Shown here: piece by piece, positions 39,456 through 47,953 of the stretch
Layout of the letters: each line of letters opens with the position of its first letter
Position numbering within the stretch: the stretch's first letter is position 1
From: Collinsella aerofaciens
GTDB taxonomy: Bacteria > Actinomycetota > Coriobacteriia > Coriobacteriales > Coriobacteriaceae
Direction: 5' to 3'
DNA: 64,000 bases
Assembly: GCA_008671135.1 (NCBI GenBank)
Contig: RQAP01000035.1
Coordinates: 1-64,000 of the forward strand
Made by a program: the position numbers and the translations under genes
The notes under the pieces: generated by a model
Databases searched by the model: none
The model's input: only the letters and a program-made list of their open reading frames with translations
Told to the model about the DNA's origin: nothing

Positions 39456-40133
39456 CTACCTCCCGCGGAGGGCCTTGAGCTTTGCCAGGGCCTCGGGGCT
39501 TAGACGGCTGCCCAGGGTCATCTTGATCTGCGGGGCCTCCTCGGCCTCGTGAACGTCGTTATCGATCTGTTTGATCTCGTCCACCAGCATACGGCTCGAG
39601 ATGCGCGTAACGCCCTTGCCCATGACGACGGCTTGGATTGTGCCGTCACTCGATACCACGGAGCACGCGCGGCCTTCCTCGCGTGCCTCGATGCAGAGCT
39701 TTTGCACCACGGTATCGGCAGAGACGCCCGTCGGCGAAAACTCGATGCGCACGCCGCGGGCCGGCAGGTTGGGGCGCTCGCTGGAGATATTGCCCGCACC
39801 GTCAAACACGATTACGGCCTCGTAGCGGCCCTGGGCAAACGCGGCAACGTCGTTGATGAGGGCGGTGCGCGCCATATCGTGAACGTCGCTGGAGTATGGA
39901 TCGTCGGAATGGTCGTAGACGAGCTTTTCGTAGCGCGGCGTGCAGTGGATCACGTTGTAGCCGTCGACCACCAGCAGCTCGGGCTTATTGGAATGCACCG
40001 TCGAGACCGGATCGGCGATGGCCTGCGCAAACGCATTGCCGCCCACGCCATAGGTCGCGGCCGAAACAATCGGCTTGGCCGAGCCCTCGCCAAAGCGCTT
40101 GGCCTTGGACTTGGCACGGTTCTTTTTGGACAT
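39456..40133 (-). CDS. yacP: NYN-domain ribonuclease, YacP/Rae1 family
   Basis: Probable ribosome-associated endoribonuclease, 225 aa. The PIN/NYN core LLVVDGYNVIH starts near residue 53. Further acidic residues are in AVIVFDGAGN and VVSSDGTIQ, giving the metal site. A basic N-terminal tail (KKNRAKSKAKRF) may contact RNA. It follows rlmB after three bases, the same pairing as in many Gram-positives (cysS - rlmB - yacP), which supports the assignment. Confidence 0.9.
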   Translation of the reverse strand: MSKKNRAKSKAKRFGEGSAKPIVSAATYGVGGNAFAQAIADPVSTVHSNKPELLVVDGYNVIHCTPRYEKLVYDHSDDPYSSDVHDMARTALINDVAAFAQGRYEAVIVFDGAGNISSERPNLPARGVRIEFSPTGVSADTVVQKLCIEAREEGRACSVVSSDGTIQAVVMGKGVTRISSRMLVDEIKQIDNDVHEAEEAPQIKMTLGSRLSPEALAKLKALRGR

Positions 40134-40136
40134 GCG

Positions 40137-41051
40137 CTACTCCTCCCCCATGAGCTCGCCGGCGTTGCGACGCAGCCACTCAAAGCACAGGGCCGTCGTT
40201 GCCTGGGCAACGTTGAGGCTCTCGGTCATGCCACGCTGGGGAAGCTTGGTCAAAAAGTCGCATTTCTCGAGCACCAGGCGCGAGATGCCGTCGCCCTCGG
40301 AGCCCATGACGAGCGCCACGCGACCCTCGAAGGGAGCATCCCAGCAACTGCCTTCGGCGTGCTCGGAGGCACCGCCCACCCAAAAGCCAGCGGCCTTGAG
40401 GTCGTCGAGCGCACGGGCGATGTTGGGCACCTGCGCGATAGGCAGGTGCATGACGGCACCGGCAGAGGTCTTGTAGCTGCCCACGGTCACGCCGGCGGCA
40501 CGCTTGTTGGCAACGATGACGCCCGCGGCGCCCACGACCTCGGCGGAACGCACAATGGCGCCAAAGTTACCGTCGTCGGTCACATGGTCGAGCACGATGA
40601 CGAGCGCCGGACCGTCGCCCGCGCGGTCGAGGATATCGGCGACATCGGCATAGGGGAAGTTGCCAACCTCGAGTGCGATGCCCTGATGAGCGCCATGGCT
40701 CGACAGTGCGTCGAGCTGCGCGCGCGGCACATACTTAATGCGGACGCCCGCGGCGTTGAGGTCATCGACCAGACGCGACAGGGCGGCATCGCGCTCCCCG
40801 CCCTCGGCAATGAGCGCGCACTTGATGGGAAAACCGGTGCGCAGCGCCTCGGCGGCAGCACGACGGCCTTCGATAAACTCACCCTTGGGAGCCTGGACAG
40901 CGTCGCGGCCACGCTCGCGCTGCGGACGTGCAGCCTGGGTACGATCGCGCTGGCCCTTGGGAGCGGCAGCGCGATCGTTGCGGTGAATCGGACGCGAGCC
41001 AGAAGCGGCCTGCTTGCCGCCACGAGGCGCACGTTTGCGATTGTCGGCCAT
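40137..41051 (-). CDS. rlmB: 23S rRNA (guanosine-2'-O)-methyltransferase RlmB, TrmH family
   Basis: SPOUT-class rRNA methyltransferase, 304 aa. An Arg/Lys-rich disordered N-terminus of about 55 residues precedes the substrate-binding domain (FIEGRRAAAEAL) and the knotted catalytic core. Conserved motifs are LDHVTDDGNFGAIVRSAE, VALVMGSEGDGIS and LPQRGMTESLNVAQAT. It starts at an ATG (41051) behind AAAGGAGG. yacP follows after three bases; cysS lies upstream across a long hairpin and a terminator. Confidence 0.93.
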   Translation of the reverse strand: MADNRKRAPRGGKQAASGSRPIHRNDRAAAPKGQRDRTQAARPQRERGRDAVQAPKGEFIEGRRAAAEALRTGFPIKCALIAEGGERDAALSRLVDDLNAAGVRIKYVPRAQLDALSSHGAHQGIALEVGNFPYADVADILDRAGDGPALVIVLDHVTDDGNFGAIVRSAEVVGAAGVIVANKRAAGVTVGSYKTSAGAVMHLPIAQVPNIARALDDLKAAGFWVGGASEHAEGSCWDAPFEGRVALVMGSEGDGISRLVLEKCDFLTKLPQRGMTESLNVAQATTALCFEWLRRNAGELMGEE

Positions 41052-41086
41052 AGGACGGCCTCCTTTAAATACTTTTCAAACAGGAC

Positions 41087-41126
41087 AAAAGAAGCGACCG
41101 CTTAAGACGAATAGCTCAAGCGGTCG
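41087..41126 (-). terminator. Terminator between cysS and rlmB
   Basis: A 12-base-pair stem with one wobble (41095-41106 and 41115-41126) followed on the minus strand by CTTCTTTTG, about 40 bases before rlmB. It may reduce read-through from cysS. Confidence 0.75.
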
Positions 41127-41129
41127 GTA

Positions 41130-41231
41130 CGGGTTTTCCAAGTGCCCGAGATTGCCGTGAAAGAGGAGCGACGCGTACTTGAGTACGCGAGCGACGGTTT
41201 GAACGGCAAGGTCGGGTGCTTGGGAAACCCG
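41130..41231. repeat. 102-base compound hairpin after cysS
   Basis: Outer arms CGGGTTTTCCAAGTGCCCGA and its near complement (41130-41149 and 41212-41231) enclose a second pairing TTGCCGT/ACGGCAA and a central GCGTACTTGAGTACGC hairpin. Almost the entire segment can fold on itself. Not a simple terminator, as it lacks a T run. Confidence 0.7.
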
Positions 41232-41237
41232 CGGGGA

Positions 41238-42704
41238 TTAGAGAGATTTGATACGAGTGCCGGCGGCCGTATCTTCAATCGTCAGGCCCAGGTCCTTGAG
41301 CTGATCGCGGATGGCATCTGCCAGATCCCAGTTCTTGGCGGCACGAGCCTCGGCACGAGCCTCGAGAATCTTAGCAGCGGCCTCATCCACGTCGTCGCCC
41401 GTGTAGGCAACCAAACCGGCGGCAACGCCCAGCAGGCCCAGCGGCAACTCGACCTTGGGCTCGGGAAGCTCAACGCCAAACGTATCGAGCAGCTCGGCCA
41501 GCGTATCGGCGGCAGCCAGGACTGCGGCCTTGTCGGCAGCATCGCCCGCCTGCTCCAGGTACTGGTTGCACTCGGTCACAAAGCCAAAGACGACACCCAT
41601 GGCACCGGCGGTGTTAAAGTCGTCGTCCATGCACTCCTTAAAGGCGGCGCGGGTCTCGGCGGCCTTGGCGGCAAACGCCTCGGCGGCAGCCGCATCGGCA
41701 TCGGCCGTCGCATGGTTCGCAGCCCAACGAAGGTTCTCGACCGTACCGGCAATACGCGTGAGCGAATTCTCGGCACCCTCCAGGCGCTCCCAGGAGAAGT
41801 CGAGCGGCGAGCGATAGCTCGTCTGCAGCATCAACAGGCGCAGGGCCGCGGCAGAGTGCTGCTCGAGCACCTCGGCCAGCGTAAAGAAGTTTCCGAGCGA
41901 CTTGGACATCTTCTCGCCGTCGACCAGCAGCATGCCCGTGTGCATCCAGGTGTTGGAGAAACCCTGGTGCCAGGCGCAGGTGGCTTGGGCGCACTCGTTC
42001 TCGTGATGCGGGAAGGCAAGGTCGGAGCCGCCGCCGTGAATATCGATCGGAGTGCCCAGGTAGCGGTGCACCATGGCGGCGCACTCAGTGTGCCAACCGG
42101 GACGGCCCTCGCCCCAGGGGCTCGGCCAGCTGGGCTCGCCGGGCTTGGCGGCCTTCCACAGGGCAAAGTCGAGCGGGTCGTTCTTGTCCTCGTTCTCCTC
42201 GATACGCGCACCAACCATAAGGTCATCGATGTTGCGGCCCGAGACCTGGCCATAGTTGGGATCGCTGCGCACGGCAAAGTACACGTCGCCGTTATCGGCG
42301 GCGTAAGCATGGCCCTGCTCGATGAGCGTCTTGATCATGGCGATCATGGGGCCGATCTCCTTGGTGGCGCGGGGGCGCACATCGGGATCGAGCACGTTGG
42401 CGGCGCGCATGACGCCGATGAACTTGTCGGAGAACTCCGTCGCGACCTCGGCGGCCGTACGGCCCTGCTCGTTGGCGCGCTTGATGATCTTGTCGTCGAC
42501 ATCGGTGAGGTTCTGGGCGAACGTGACCTCGTAGCCGCTCGCGATGAGCCAGCGGCGAATCACGTCAAAGCTGATGAACGTGCGGGCGTTGCCGATGTGG
42601 ATGTTGTCGTAGACCGTGGGGCCGCACACGTACATGCGGACCTTGCCGGACTCGATGGGCTGGAACTCTTCCTTTTTATGGGTAGCGCTATTGTAGATAC
42701 GCAT
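41238..42704 (-). CDS. cysS: Cysteinyl-tRNA synthetase
   Basis: Class Ia synthetase for tRNA-Cys, 488 aa. The zinc ligand Cys in MYVCGPTVYD, the HIGH-type motif HIGNAR, the second zinc cluster (WHTECAAM, HHENE) and KMSKS in KMSKSLGNFFT are all present. The C-terminal Ala-rich helical domain is of normal length. The start at 42704 lies three bases after the ispF stop, placing it in the disA-ispD-ispF-cysS operon. Confidence 0.98.
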   Translation of the reverse strand: MRIYNSATHKKEEFQPIESGKVRMYVCGPTVYDNIHIGNARTFISFDVIRRWLIASGYEVTFAQNLTDVDDKIIKRANEQGRTAAEVATEFSDKFIGVMRAANVLDPDVRPRATKEIGPMIAMIKTLIEQGHAYAADNGDVYFAVRSDPNYGQVSGRNIDDLMVGARIEENEDKNDPLDFALWKAAKPGEPSWPSPWGEGRPGWHTECAAMVHRYLGTPIDIHGGGSDLAFPHHENECAQATCAWHQGFSNTWMHTGMLLVDGEKMSKSLGNFFTLAEVLEQHSAAALRLLMLQTSYRSPLDFSWERLEGAENSLTRIAGTVENLRWAANHATADADAAAAEAFAAKAAETRAAFKECMDDDFNTAGAMGVVFGFVTECNQYLEQAGDAADKAAVLAAADTLAELLDTFGVELPEPKVELPLGLLGVAAGLVAYTGDDVDEAAAKILEARAEARAAKNWDLADAIRDQLKDLGLTIEDTAAGTRIKSL

Positions 42705-42707
42705 TCG

Positions 42708-43202
42708 TTACTCCTTAACGGTTTTCTGTAGCAGGCAGACGGCCCAGGCGCCGATTCCCTCGCCCCGGCCTTCCCAACCGAGCTTTTCGGTCGTAGTGGC
42801 GGCGACGCCCACGTTTTCGACGTCAACGCCCAGGGCATGGGCAAGGTTGGCGCGCATGGCATCGCGGTGCGGGGTGATCTTGGGTTGCTGACAGGCAATG
42901 GTGCAATCGGCATCGACAAACTCGAAGCCCAGCTCGCGCGCATAGTCCATCACGCGAGCGAGCAGCACCATCGAATCGGCACCCTCATAGGCGGGGTCGG
43001 TATCGGGGAATAGCTTGCCGATGTCTCCCCCGCGGCAGGCGCCCAGAATAGCGTCGGCCAAGGCGTGCGCGAGCACATCGGCATCCGAGTGGCCCAGCAG
43101 GCCGCGCTCGTAGGGAATGTCGACACCGCCGATGATACATCGACGCCCCTCCACCAGACGGTGAACGTCGTAGCCATGGCCAATGCGCAGGTTACTGAAC
43201 AT
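42708..43202 (-). CDS. ispF: 2-C-methyl-D-erythritol 2,4-cyclodiphosphate synthase
   Basis: MEP-pathway enzyme forming MEcPP; 164 aa. The start MFSNLRIGHGYDVHR at 43202 has GAGAGGA upstream and overlaps the ispD end by 11 bases. Metal ligands Asp and His in GYDVHR and LLGHSDADV, plus the CDP-binding ATTTEKLGW near the end, are intact. An 11-codon upstream extension of the ORF is not used. Confidence 0.96.
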   Translation of the reverse strand: MFSNLRIGHGYDVHRLVEGRRCIIGGVDIPYERGLLGHSDADVLAHALADAILGACRGGDIGKLFPDTDPAYEGADSMVLLARVMDYARELGFEFVDADCTIACQQPKITPHRDAMRANLAHALGVDVENVGVAATTTEKLGWEGRGEGIGAWAVCLLQKTVKE

Positions 43203-43920
43203 GGGGAAGGTCCTCTCCCTCGGCCATGCGGCCAAGCAGAATCGCGGTTACGGGACGCAGGTCCTCGGGCACCGTCACCTTAAGGTTATCGCGCGGGCTC
43301 TGGACGCAGCGGACGCGCCCACCCATGCGCTCGACCAGCGACGAATCATCGGTGCCGATAAAGCCCTCAGCAATGGCTGCAGCGTGGGCGCGCTTCATAG
43401 CATCGACGCTAAAGATCTGCGGCGTCTGCGCTGCCCAGTAGAGCTCACGCGGCGGCGTCTCGACGATGTTGTCGCCATCGACGATCTTGAGCGTGTCGAT
43501 CGCGGGCTGACCACACACGACACCGTCGAGAGCACGGTCGCTCACGAGCACGTCGATAGCGTGGTCGATGGCCTCGGTCGTAATGAGCGGACGAGCGCCA
43601 TCGTGAATGGCGACGTATTCAAAGCCCGCCGGAACCGCATGCACGCCGGCACGGGTGGAATCCTGACGGGTATCGCCGGCATCGGCAAAGCTGATGGGCG
43701 TGTCATAGTCAAACGGGTCGATGGCCAGGCGGCACATCTCGGCACGACGCTCGGCAGGACAAACCACGACGATGTGGCCAACCTTATCGCTACGGTCAAA
43801 TGCGCGGATGGACCAGCTCATAAGCGGACGGCCCGCTACATTGACGAGCTGCTTGCCACCGGGGTTACCAAAGCGCTGACCGCTGCCACCGGCAACGACC
43901 ACGGCGCATACGGGCGCCAT
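43192..43920 (-). CDS. ispD: 2-C-methyl-D-erythritol 4-phosphate cytidylyltransferase
   Basis: MEP-pathway enzyme making CDP-ME, 242 aa. It starts APVCAVVVAGGSGQRFGNP (the nucleotide-binding G-rich loop) after the Met at 43920. It also has the VAIHDGARPL active-site segment and a late TDDSSLVE. Its start shares one base with the disA stop (TAATG), and its end overlaps ispF, so translation is coupled through three genes. Together with ispF and the ispE fragment at the right edge this indicates a non-mevalonate isoprenoid pathway. Confidence 0.95.
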   Translation of the reverse strand: MAPVCAVVVAGGSGQRFGNPGGKQLVNVAGRPLMSWSIRAFDRSDKVGHIVVVCPAERRAEMCRLAIDPFDYDTPISFADAGDTRQDSTRAGVHAVPAGFEYVAIHDGARPLITTEAIDHAIDVLVSDRALDGVVCGQPAIDTLKIVDGDNIVETPPRELYWAAQTPQIFSVDAMKRAHAAAIAEGFIGTDDSSLVERMGGRVRCVQSPRDNLKVTVPEDLRPVTAILLGRMAEGEDLPHVQ

Positions 43921-44987
43921 TATGCGTTCCCCTGTTTGGTGCCCTTCATGCGGTACAGGGAGTCCGCAAGAATGGCAGGGTTGTTGACGCCAAAGTCGCC
44001 CAGACGCTCCGGATCCTCGCTGATGTCGTCCATGAGCTCCTGCAGCGAGCCGTACTCGTCGACAATCTTCTCGGCCACGCCGTCGCGCACGACGGACACG
44101 CGCGAAAGCGTGCGCAGGCCCAGCGGCGTCATGACGGAATCCTCGTCCAGGTCGTCATAACCCAGAACTGCCGCCACATGCTGTGGGTCGGACAGGTCCT
44201 TGGGCGTCATACGGGCAAGCTCGGCGCGAATCTTCTCGGCGTTGGCCTCAGAGGAATCGCTTGCGTAGTCGCGGATCATCAAGTCGTACTCGGTATCCAT
44301 GCTGGAGCCGGCGAGCTGCTCGAGCTGCATCTGCACGAGCTTGCCCTGGTTGCCCAGCTTGACAATGCAATCCTTAAGCTCAGTCTTTGCCTGCTGCATG
44401 ATCTCGAAGCTCGAGAAAATGCCGGTGATGTCGGCGAGCGTAACGTAGTCATCGAGCTCGAGGGCCGTCAGACGCAGCAGGGAGCGGTCGAGCGACTGAC
44501 GGGTGGTCTGGAGCGTGGCGACGAGCTGGTTGACCGAGCTCATGATGGTGGTGACAGGCTGGATCTCGTAGCTCTTGCCGTGAACGTACACGTTAACGAC
44601 GGCGCGACGAGCCGAAACCGAGATCACGATGGCGTCGGTGAGCACCGACATGCGAGCGGCAGTACGGTGACGCATGCCCGTCTCACTCGTGGCAAGCGAG
44701 GGATCGGGATTGAGGTGGAAGTTGGCGCGCAGGATCTGGGTGAGGTCGCCATCGATAACGATGGCACCGTCCATCTTGGAAAGCTCGAACAGGCGGTTCG
44801 AGGTAAACGAAATGTTGAGCGGGAAGCCGTCGTTACCGGCAGCGAGCACGTTTTCGGTGTCGCCGACGCAGATAAGGGCACCCAGGTGACCGGCAATGAT
44901 CATGTCGAGGGCGGTGCGGATCGGCTGGCCAGGTGCCGTCAGGCGAATGGCCTGTTCCATACGCTTTTGCAGCTCGTTCTTATCCAA
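43920..44987 (-). CDS. disA: DNA integrity scanning protein / diadenylate cyclase DisA
   Basis: Synthesises c-di-AMP from two ATP and scans DNA for branched structures; 355 aa. The DAC domain carries the DGAIVIDGD motif and the RHR motif (TGMRHRTAARMS). A helical linker and C-terminal HhH-like DNA-binding part follow (LGDFGVNNPAILADSLYRMKG). It starts at 44987 upstream of ispD. disA and ispD are frequent neighbours in Gram-positive bacteria, supporting the call. The c-di-AMP signal affects potassium and osmolyte balance. Confidence 0.95.
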   Translation of the reverse strand: MDKNELQKRMEQAIRLTAPGQPIRTALDMIIAGHLGALICVGDTENVLAAGNDGFPLNISFTSNRLFELSKMDGAIVIDGDLTQILRANFHLNPDPSLATSETGMRHRTAARMSVLTDAIVISVSARRAVVNVYVHGKSYEIQPVTTIMSSVNQLVATLQTTRQSLDRSLLRLTALELDDYVTLADITGIFSSFEIMQQAKTELKDCIVKLGNQGKLVQMQLEQLAGSSMDTEYDLMIRDYASDSSEANAEKIRAELARMTPKDLSDPQHVAAVLGYDDLDEDSVMTPLGLRTLSRVSVVRDGVAEKIVDEYGSLQELMDDISEDPERLGDFGVNNPAILADSLYRMKGTKQGNA

Positions 44988-45147
44988 GGCATCGCTCCCA
45001 TCGTATACGCTCCATAAACGTCAATAAGTTTCTCACGGTTTGCCCCTGTGACGCCCGCAAAATCCGATGCTTACAGAATGAGCGAACACAGCTGAGAGCC
45101 CCAATCCAAATGAGCTGCTTGTGTGGTAGCATCGGGATTCGCATAAA

Positions 45148-45247
45148 TGAGGGAGTAGTCGCGTGACCGGGTTCGCCTCCGGTGGCGCGGCAAGTCAACA
45201 CACTGGCCGATGCGGTCTGGCTTGCCTTAATGAACGAGACTCGTGGC
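45148..45247 (+). promoter_or_regulatory. yybP-ykoY manganese riboswitch upstream of mntP
   Basis: The gap 44988-45334 holds the conserved 5' element GGGAGTAG (45151-45158) and the 3' element AACGAGACTCGTGGC (45233-45247), enclosing two stem-loops. This is the layout of the manganese-sensing yybP-ykoY RNA that commonly precedes mntP. Called from conserved blocks and gene context. The rest of the gap upstream (44988-45147) shows nothing definite. Confidence 0.8.
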
Positions 45248-45285
45248 TGTGCGCACAACGCGTACGCCACGGGTCTTTTTTGTTA
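45239..45285 (+). terminator. Expression-platform terminator of the mntP riboswitch
   Basis: ACTCGTGGC (45239-45247) pairs with GCCACGGGT (45266-45274) through a nested stem, followed by CTTTTTTG. The ascending arm overlaps the riboswitch 3' element, so ligand binding can disrupt the terminator. Confidence 0.85.
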
Positions 45286-45334
45286 CTCCCCCAAGAGGTA
45301 CACGCGGGCCCGCCCGCAGAGAGGGAGCCAGACT

Positions 45335-45919
45335 ATGGGACTCGCAGAGCTTGTGTTGCTCGCTATCGGCCTTTCGATGGACGCCTTTGCCGTATCCATC
45401 TGCAAGGGCCTTGGCATGAAGAAGATCAACCTTAAGGTCGCCGTGGTGCTCGGCCTGTTCTTTGGCGGCTTCCAGGCCGGCATGCCCGTAATCGGATGGG
45501 CGCTCGGCAGTCAATTCATGAGCATCATCGGACCCATCGACCATTGGATCGCCTTTATCCTTTTGGCCTTTATCGGCGGCAAAATGCTGTGGGAGGCCTT
45601 TACCGAAGACGAGGATGAGGACGAGAGCGACGGCAAGGATGCCGAAAAGATTAACCTGGGTGAGTACCTGATTCTGGCTATCGCCACCTCAATCGACGCC
45701 CTGGCCGTGGGCATCTCATTTGCTGCGCTCTCGGTTGACATCGTTCCCGCTGTATCGCTTATCGGAGTCACAACGTTTATCTTCTCCGTCGCCGGCGTAG
45801 CGATCGGCCACACCTTTGGCGAGCGCTACGAAAAACCCGCCACCATCGTGGGCGGCGTCGTGCTCATCCTTATTGGGCTTAAGATTTTGCTTGAGCATCT
45901 GGGGATTTTGGCGCTGTAA
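45335..45919 (+). CDS. mntP: Manganese efflux pump MntP
   Basis: Mn(II) exporter of the inner membrane, 194 aa with six predicted helices. The two symmetric signatures GLSMDAFAVSICKGL and ATSIDALAVGISFA contain the Asp residues needed for transport. An acidic cytosolic loop (EDEDEDESDG) lies between the halves. MGLAELVLLAIG at 45335 is the start (GAGGGAG upstream); the longer ORF runs back into the riboswitch terminator. Regulated by the upstream riboswitch: high manganese should permit expression. Confidence 0.95.
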   Translation: MGLAELVLLAIGLSMDAFAVSICKGLGMKKINLKVAVVLGLFFGGFQAGMPVIGWALGSQFMSIIGPIDHWIAFILLAFIGGKMLWEAFTEDEDEDESDGKDAEKINLGEYLILAIATSIDALAVGISFAALSVDIVPAVSLIGVTTFIFSVAGVAIGHTFGERYEKPATIVGGVVLILIGLKILLEHLGILAL

Positions 45920-45991
45920 CGCCAAACACAATCGCTCAAAACTCAACGCCAGCACAAGGCCTCATGCAGAGTTTTGCATGAGGCCTTTTCA

Positions 45992-46032
45992 TGCAGACTT
46001 TTGCATGTCATACTGATATGCAAAAGTCTGCA
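45992..46032. promoter_or_regulatory. Perfect 15-base inverted repeat upstream of hipB
   Basis: TGCAGACTTTTGCAT (45992-46006) and its exact complement (46018-46032) flank 11 bases, 15 bases before the hipB start. A further half-site with one change lies at 45965-45979. Expected binding site of the HipB repressor. Confidence 0.85.
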
Positions 46033-46047
46033 CGTTAGGAGATCGCC

Positions 46048-46518
46048 GTGGATATCCTTCCCATCACCACACCGCGCCAAGCTGGCATCTACGTGCGTCA
46101 GGCACGCGAGACTCAGGGTCTCACCCGTGCCGCCCTCGCCAAAAAGGCCGGTGTTTCGGAGCGTCTGCTCGCATCGCTCGAGCTAGGAGACGCCATCGGC
46201 ATTCGGCTCGACAAGCTGCTGGCAGTTTTCGGTGCTCTTGGACTGGCGCTCGCCGCTCAAGGGGATATCGACGAATCGAAAAACGAGCAACCAGTCGACG
46301 CCCCGCATGCTGATTTGCAACCTCGTAGTACCCCCAGGCGCCATCACGCTCAACGTTTTCACCATCGCAACCGTCGCAGCGCAGCCGTTCCGGCTCTCGC
46401 AGATGTCCCCTTTACGTCCGAGCTCTACGACAGGGCCTTCGCCGATTTCGCCATGTCCAATCTCGGAGTCTCGATTGCCGCAAACGCATCTAACCAAACC
46501 AAGCCCGAAGGGAAATAG
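46048..46518 (+). CDS. hipB: HipB-like XRE antitoxin/repressor
   Basis: DNA-binding antitoxin partner of the HipA kinase, 156 aa. The XRE HTH spans about residues 12-65 (AGIYVRQARETQGLTRAALA, KAGVSERLLASLE). The C-terminal half is low-complexity, His/Arg-rich and longer than in classical HipB (88 aa in E. coli); it may hold the kinase-inhibiting tail. The GTG start at 46048 has TTAGGAG nine bases upstream. The stop lies three bases before hipA. It should repress the operon through the inverted repeats directly upstream. Confidence 0.88.
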   Translation: MDILPITTPRQAGIYVRQARETQGLTRAALAKKAGVSERLLASLELGDAIGIRLDKLLAVFGALGLALAAQGDIDESKNEQPVDAPHADLQPRSTPRRHHAQRFHHRNRRSAAVPALADVPFTSELYDRAFADFAMSNLGVSIAANASNQTKPEGK

Positions 46519-46521
46519 CCA

Positions 46522-47826
46522 ATGGCCAGAACATCACTTCGGACCATTATTTGCGGCGTACCTGCGGGAACGCTCACGCAAGATGAGAACGGTCTTATCA
46601 GCTTTACCTACGATCATGACTATGACGGGCCAACCCTATCGACCAACATACCCGTATCAAATCGCACATACGGCCAACAGGTCATGAATCCGTACTTGTT
46701 TGGCCTTCTACCCGACAGCGAGGACCAACGAAAAGCGATTGCCGCCGAATTCAACGTTAGGCCCAACAATCCCGTTGCGTTGCTCAGCCATATCGGACTC
46801 GACTGTCCGGGCGGAGTGCAGTTTTGTGCCGAAGAAGATGCCGACGCCGTCCTGCATCGCGCTGGCGACTACCGCCCTATAGACGACCACGAAATTGCTC
46901 TCCGTCTCAAGTCGATCAGAGATGACCGCGATGCATCGTGGATGGGTCTAGATGAAAGTTGGTCACTTGGAGGCAACCAGGGCAAGTTCGCGCTCGCGTT
47001 CATAAACGGCCGCTGGTGCGAATGCATGGGCTCCTCGCCCACAACGCATATTTTCAAAAATGGCGTTATCGGATTTAAACTCGAGGCTCTCAATGAGTTT
47101 GTCTGCATGAAAAGCGCCCAGCGCGCCGGTATCGCAACGGCAAACGTCGAATATCGTATGTTTGAGGACGAACCTGCCCTCATTGTTGAGCGCTATGACC
47201 GCGTGAAAGTCGAAGACGGAATGATCAGGCGCCTACATCAAGAAGACCTCTGTCAGGCACTTGGGGTGATGCCTGCCCAAAAGTACACAGCAGACGGCGG
47301 CCCGACCACCCGCGACATTCAAGAGCTCCTCGTAAATACGAGCCACCATCAACTTAACCTGTATCTGTTTACGCAGATACTGTTCTTTAACGCCATCACC
47401 GGCGCACCGGATGCGCATGCGAAAAACTATTCCCTGCTCCTTGGAAACGACGGCGCAGCCATGATGGCTCGTATGTACGATGTCGCATCGGGCTTGGCGT
47501 ATGAGCGCATGCGCCGCCGGGCGCGCCTTGCCATGAGCGTTGGCGGCGAAAATCGTGTGGGGCGCATCGGTCCAGGCGCTATCCGCCGATACCACGGTAT
47601 GGGCGACCCCGTGCTGGAGGCGGCGCTTACCGATGCCGGGCTATCCGAGAAGTTTTGCTTTGCGACCATGATGGACCTCGCCTACGAAGTGCCCATTTGC
47701 ATGGAAGAGGTCATGGACGAATACGCCGATCTGCCCGGCATGGCGGACCTGCGCGAGCATATGCTCGGCCCCGTCCGCGAAAACTGCCAGCGCACCCTCG
47801 ACCTCATCAAGGCAGAAATGGACTAG
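46522..47826 (+). CDS. hipA: HipA-type serine/threonine kinase toxin
   Basis: Kinase of the HipA family, 434 aa, which in E. coli phosphorylates GltX and induces persistence. The N-terminal couple domain (MNPYLFGLLPDSEDQRKAIA) is followed by the ATP-binding segment SWSLGGNQGKFALAF, the catalytic loop APDAHAKNYSLLL and the metal-binding MYDVASGLAY. All are intact, so activity is likely. It follows hipB by three bases and ends in a strong hairpin. The cellular target is not deducible. This is the second HipA-fold protein within 9 kb. Confidence 0.92.
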   Translation: MARTSLRTIICGVPAGTLTQDENGLISFTYDHDYDGPTLSTNIPVSNRTYGQQVMNPYLFGLLPDSEDQRKAIAAEFNVRPNNPVALLSHIGLDCPGGVQFCAEEDADAVLHRAGDYRPIDDHEIALRLKSIRDDRDASWMGLDESWSLGGNQGKFALAFINGRWCECMGSSPTTHIFKNGVIGFKLEALNEFVCMKSAQRAGIATANVEYRMFEDEPALIVERYDRVKVEDGMIRRLHQEDLCQALGVMPAQKYTADGGPTTRDIQELLVNTSHHQLNLYLFTQILFFNAITGAPDAHAKNYSLLLGNDGAAMMARMYDVASGLAYERMRRRARLAMSVGGENRVGRIGPGAIRRYHGMGDPVLEAALTDAGLSEKFCFATMMDLAYEVPICMEEVMDEYADLPGMADLREHMLGPVRENCQRTLDLIKAEMD

Positions 47827-47857
47827 GTGGCCTTAATTTCGCAATTATCAAACAAAA

Positions 47858-47898
47858 GAGAGGGGACACCCGTCGCAAAAGCTCGGATGTCCCCTCTC
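47858..47898. terminator. Bidirectional terminator between hipA and pepD
   Basis: GAGAGGGGACA (47858-47868) pairs with TGTCCCCTCTC (47888-47898). The upstream side is A-rich, so it can serve the convergent pepD. The stem again contains GGGGACA. Confidence 0.8.
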
Positions 47899-47953
47899 GT
47901 AATGTCATTTGCAATCCGCTAGCACGTGGCTCGAACTGCTGCTAGCGCAACCT

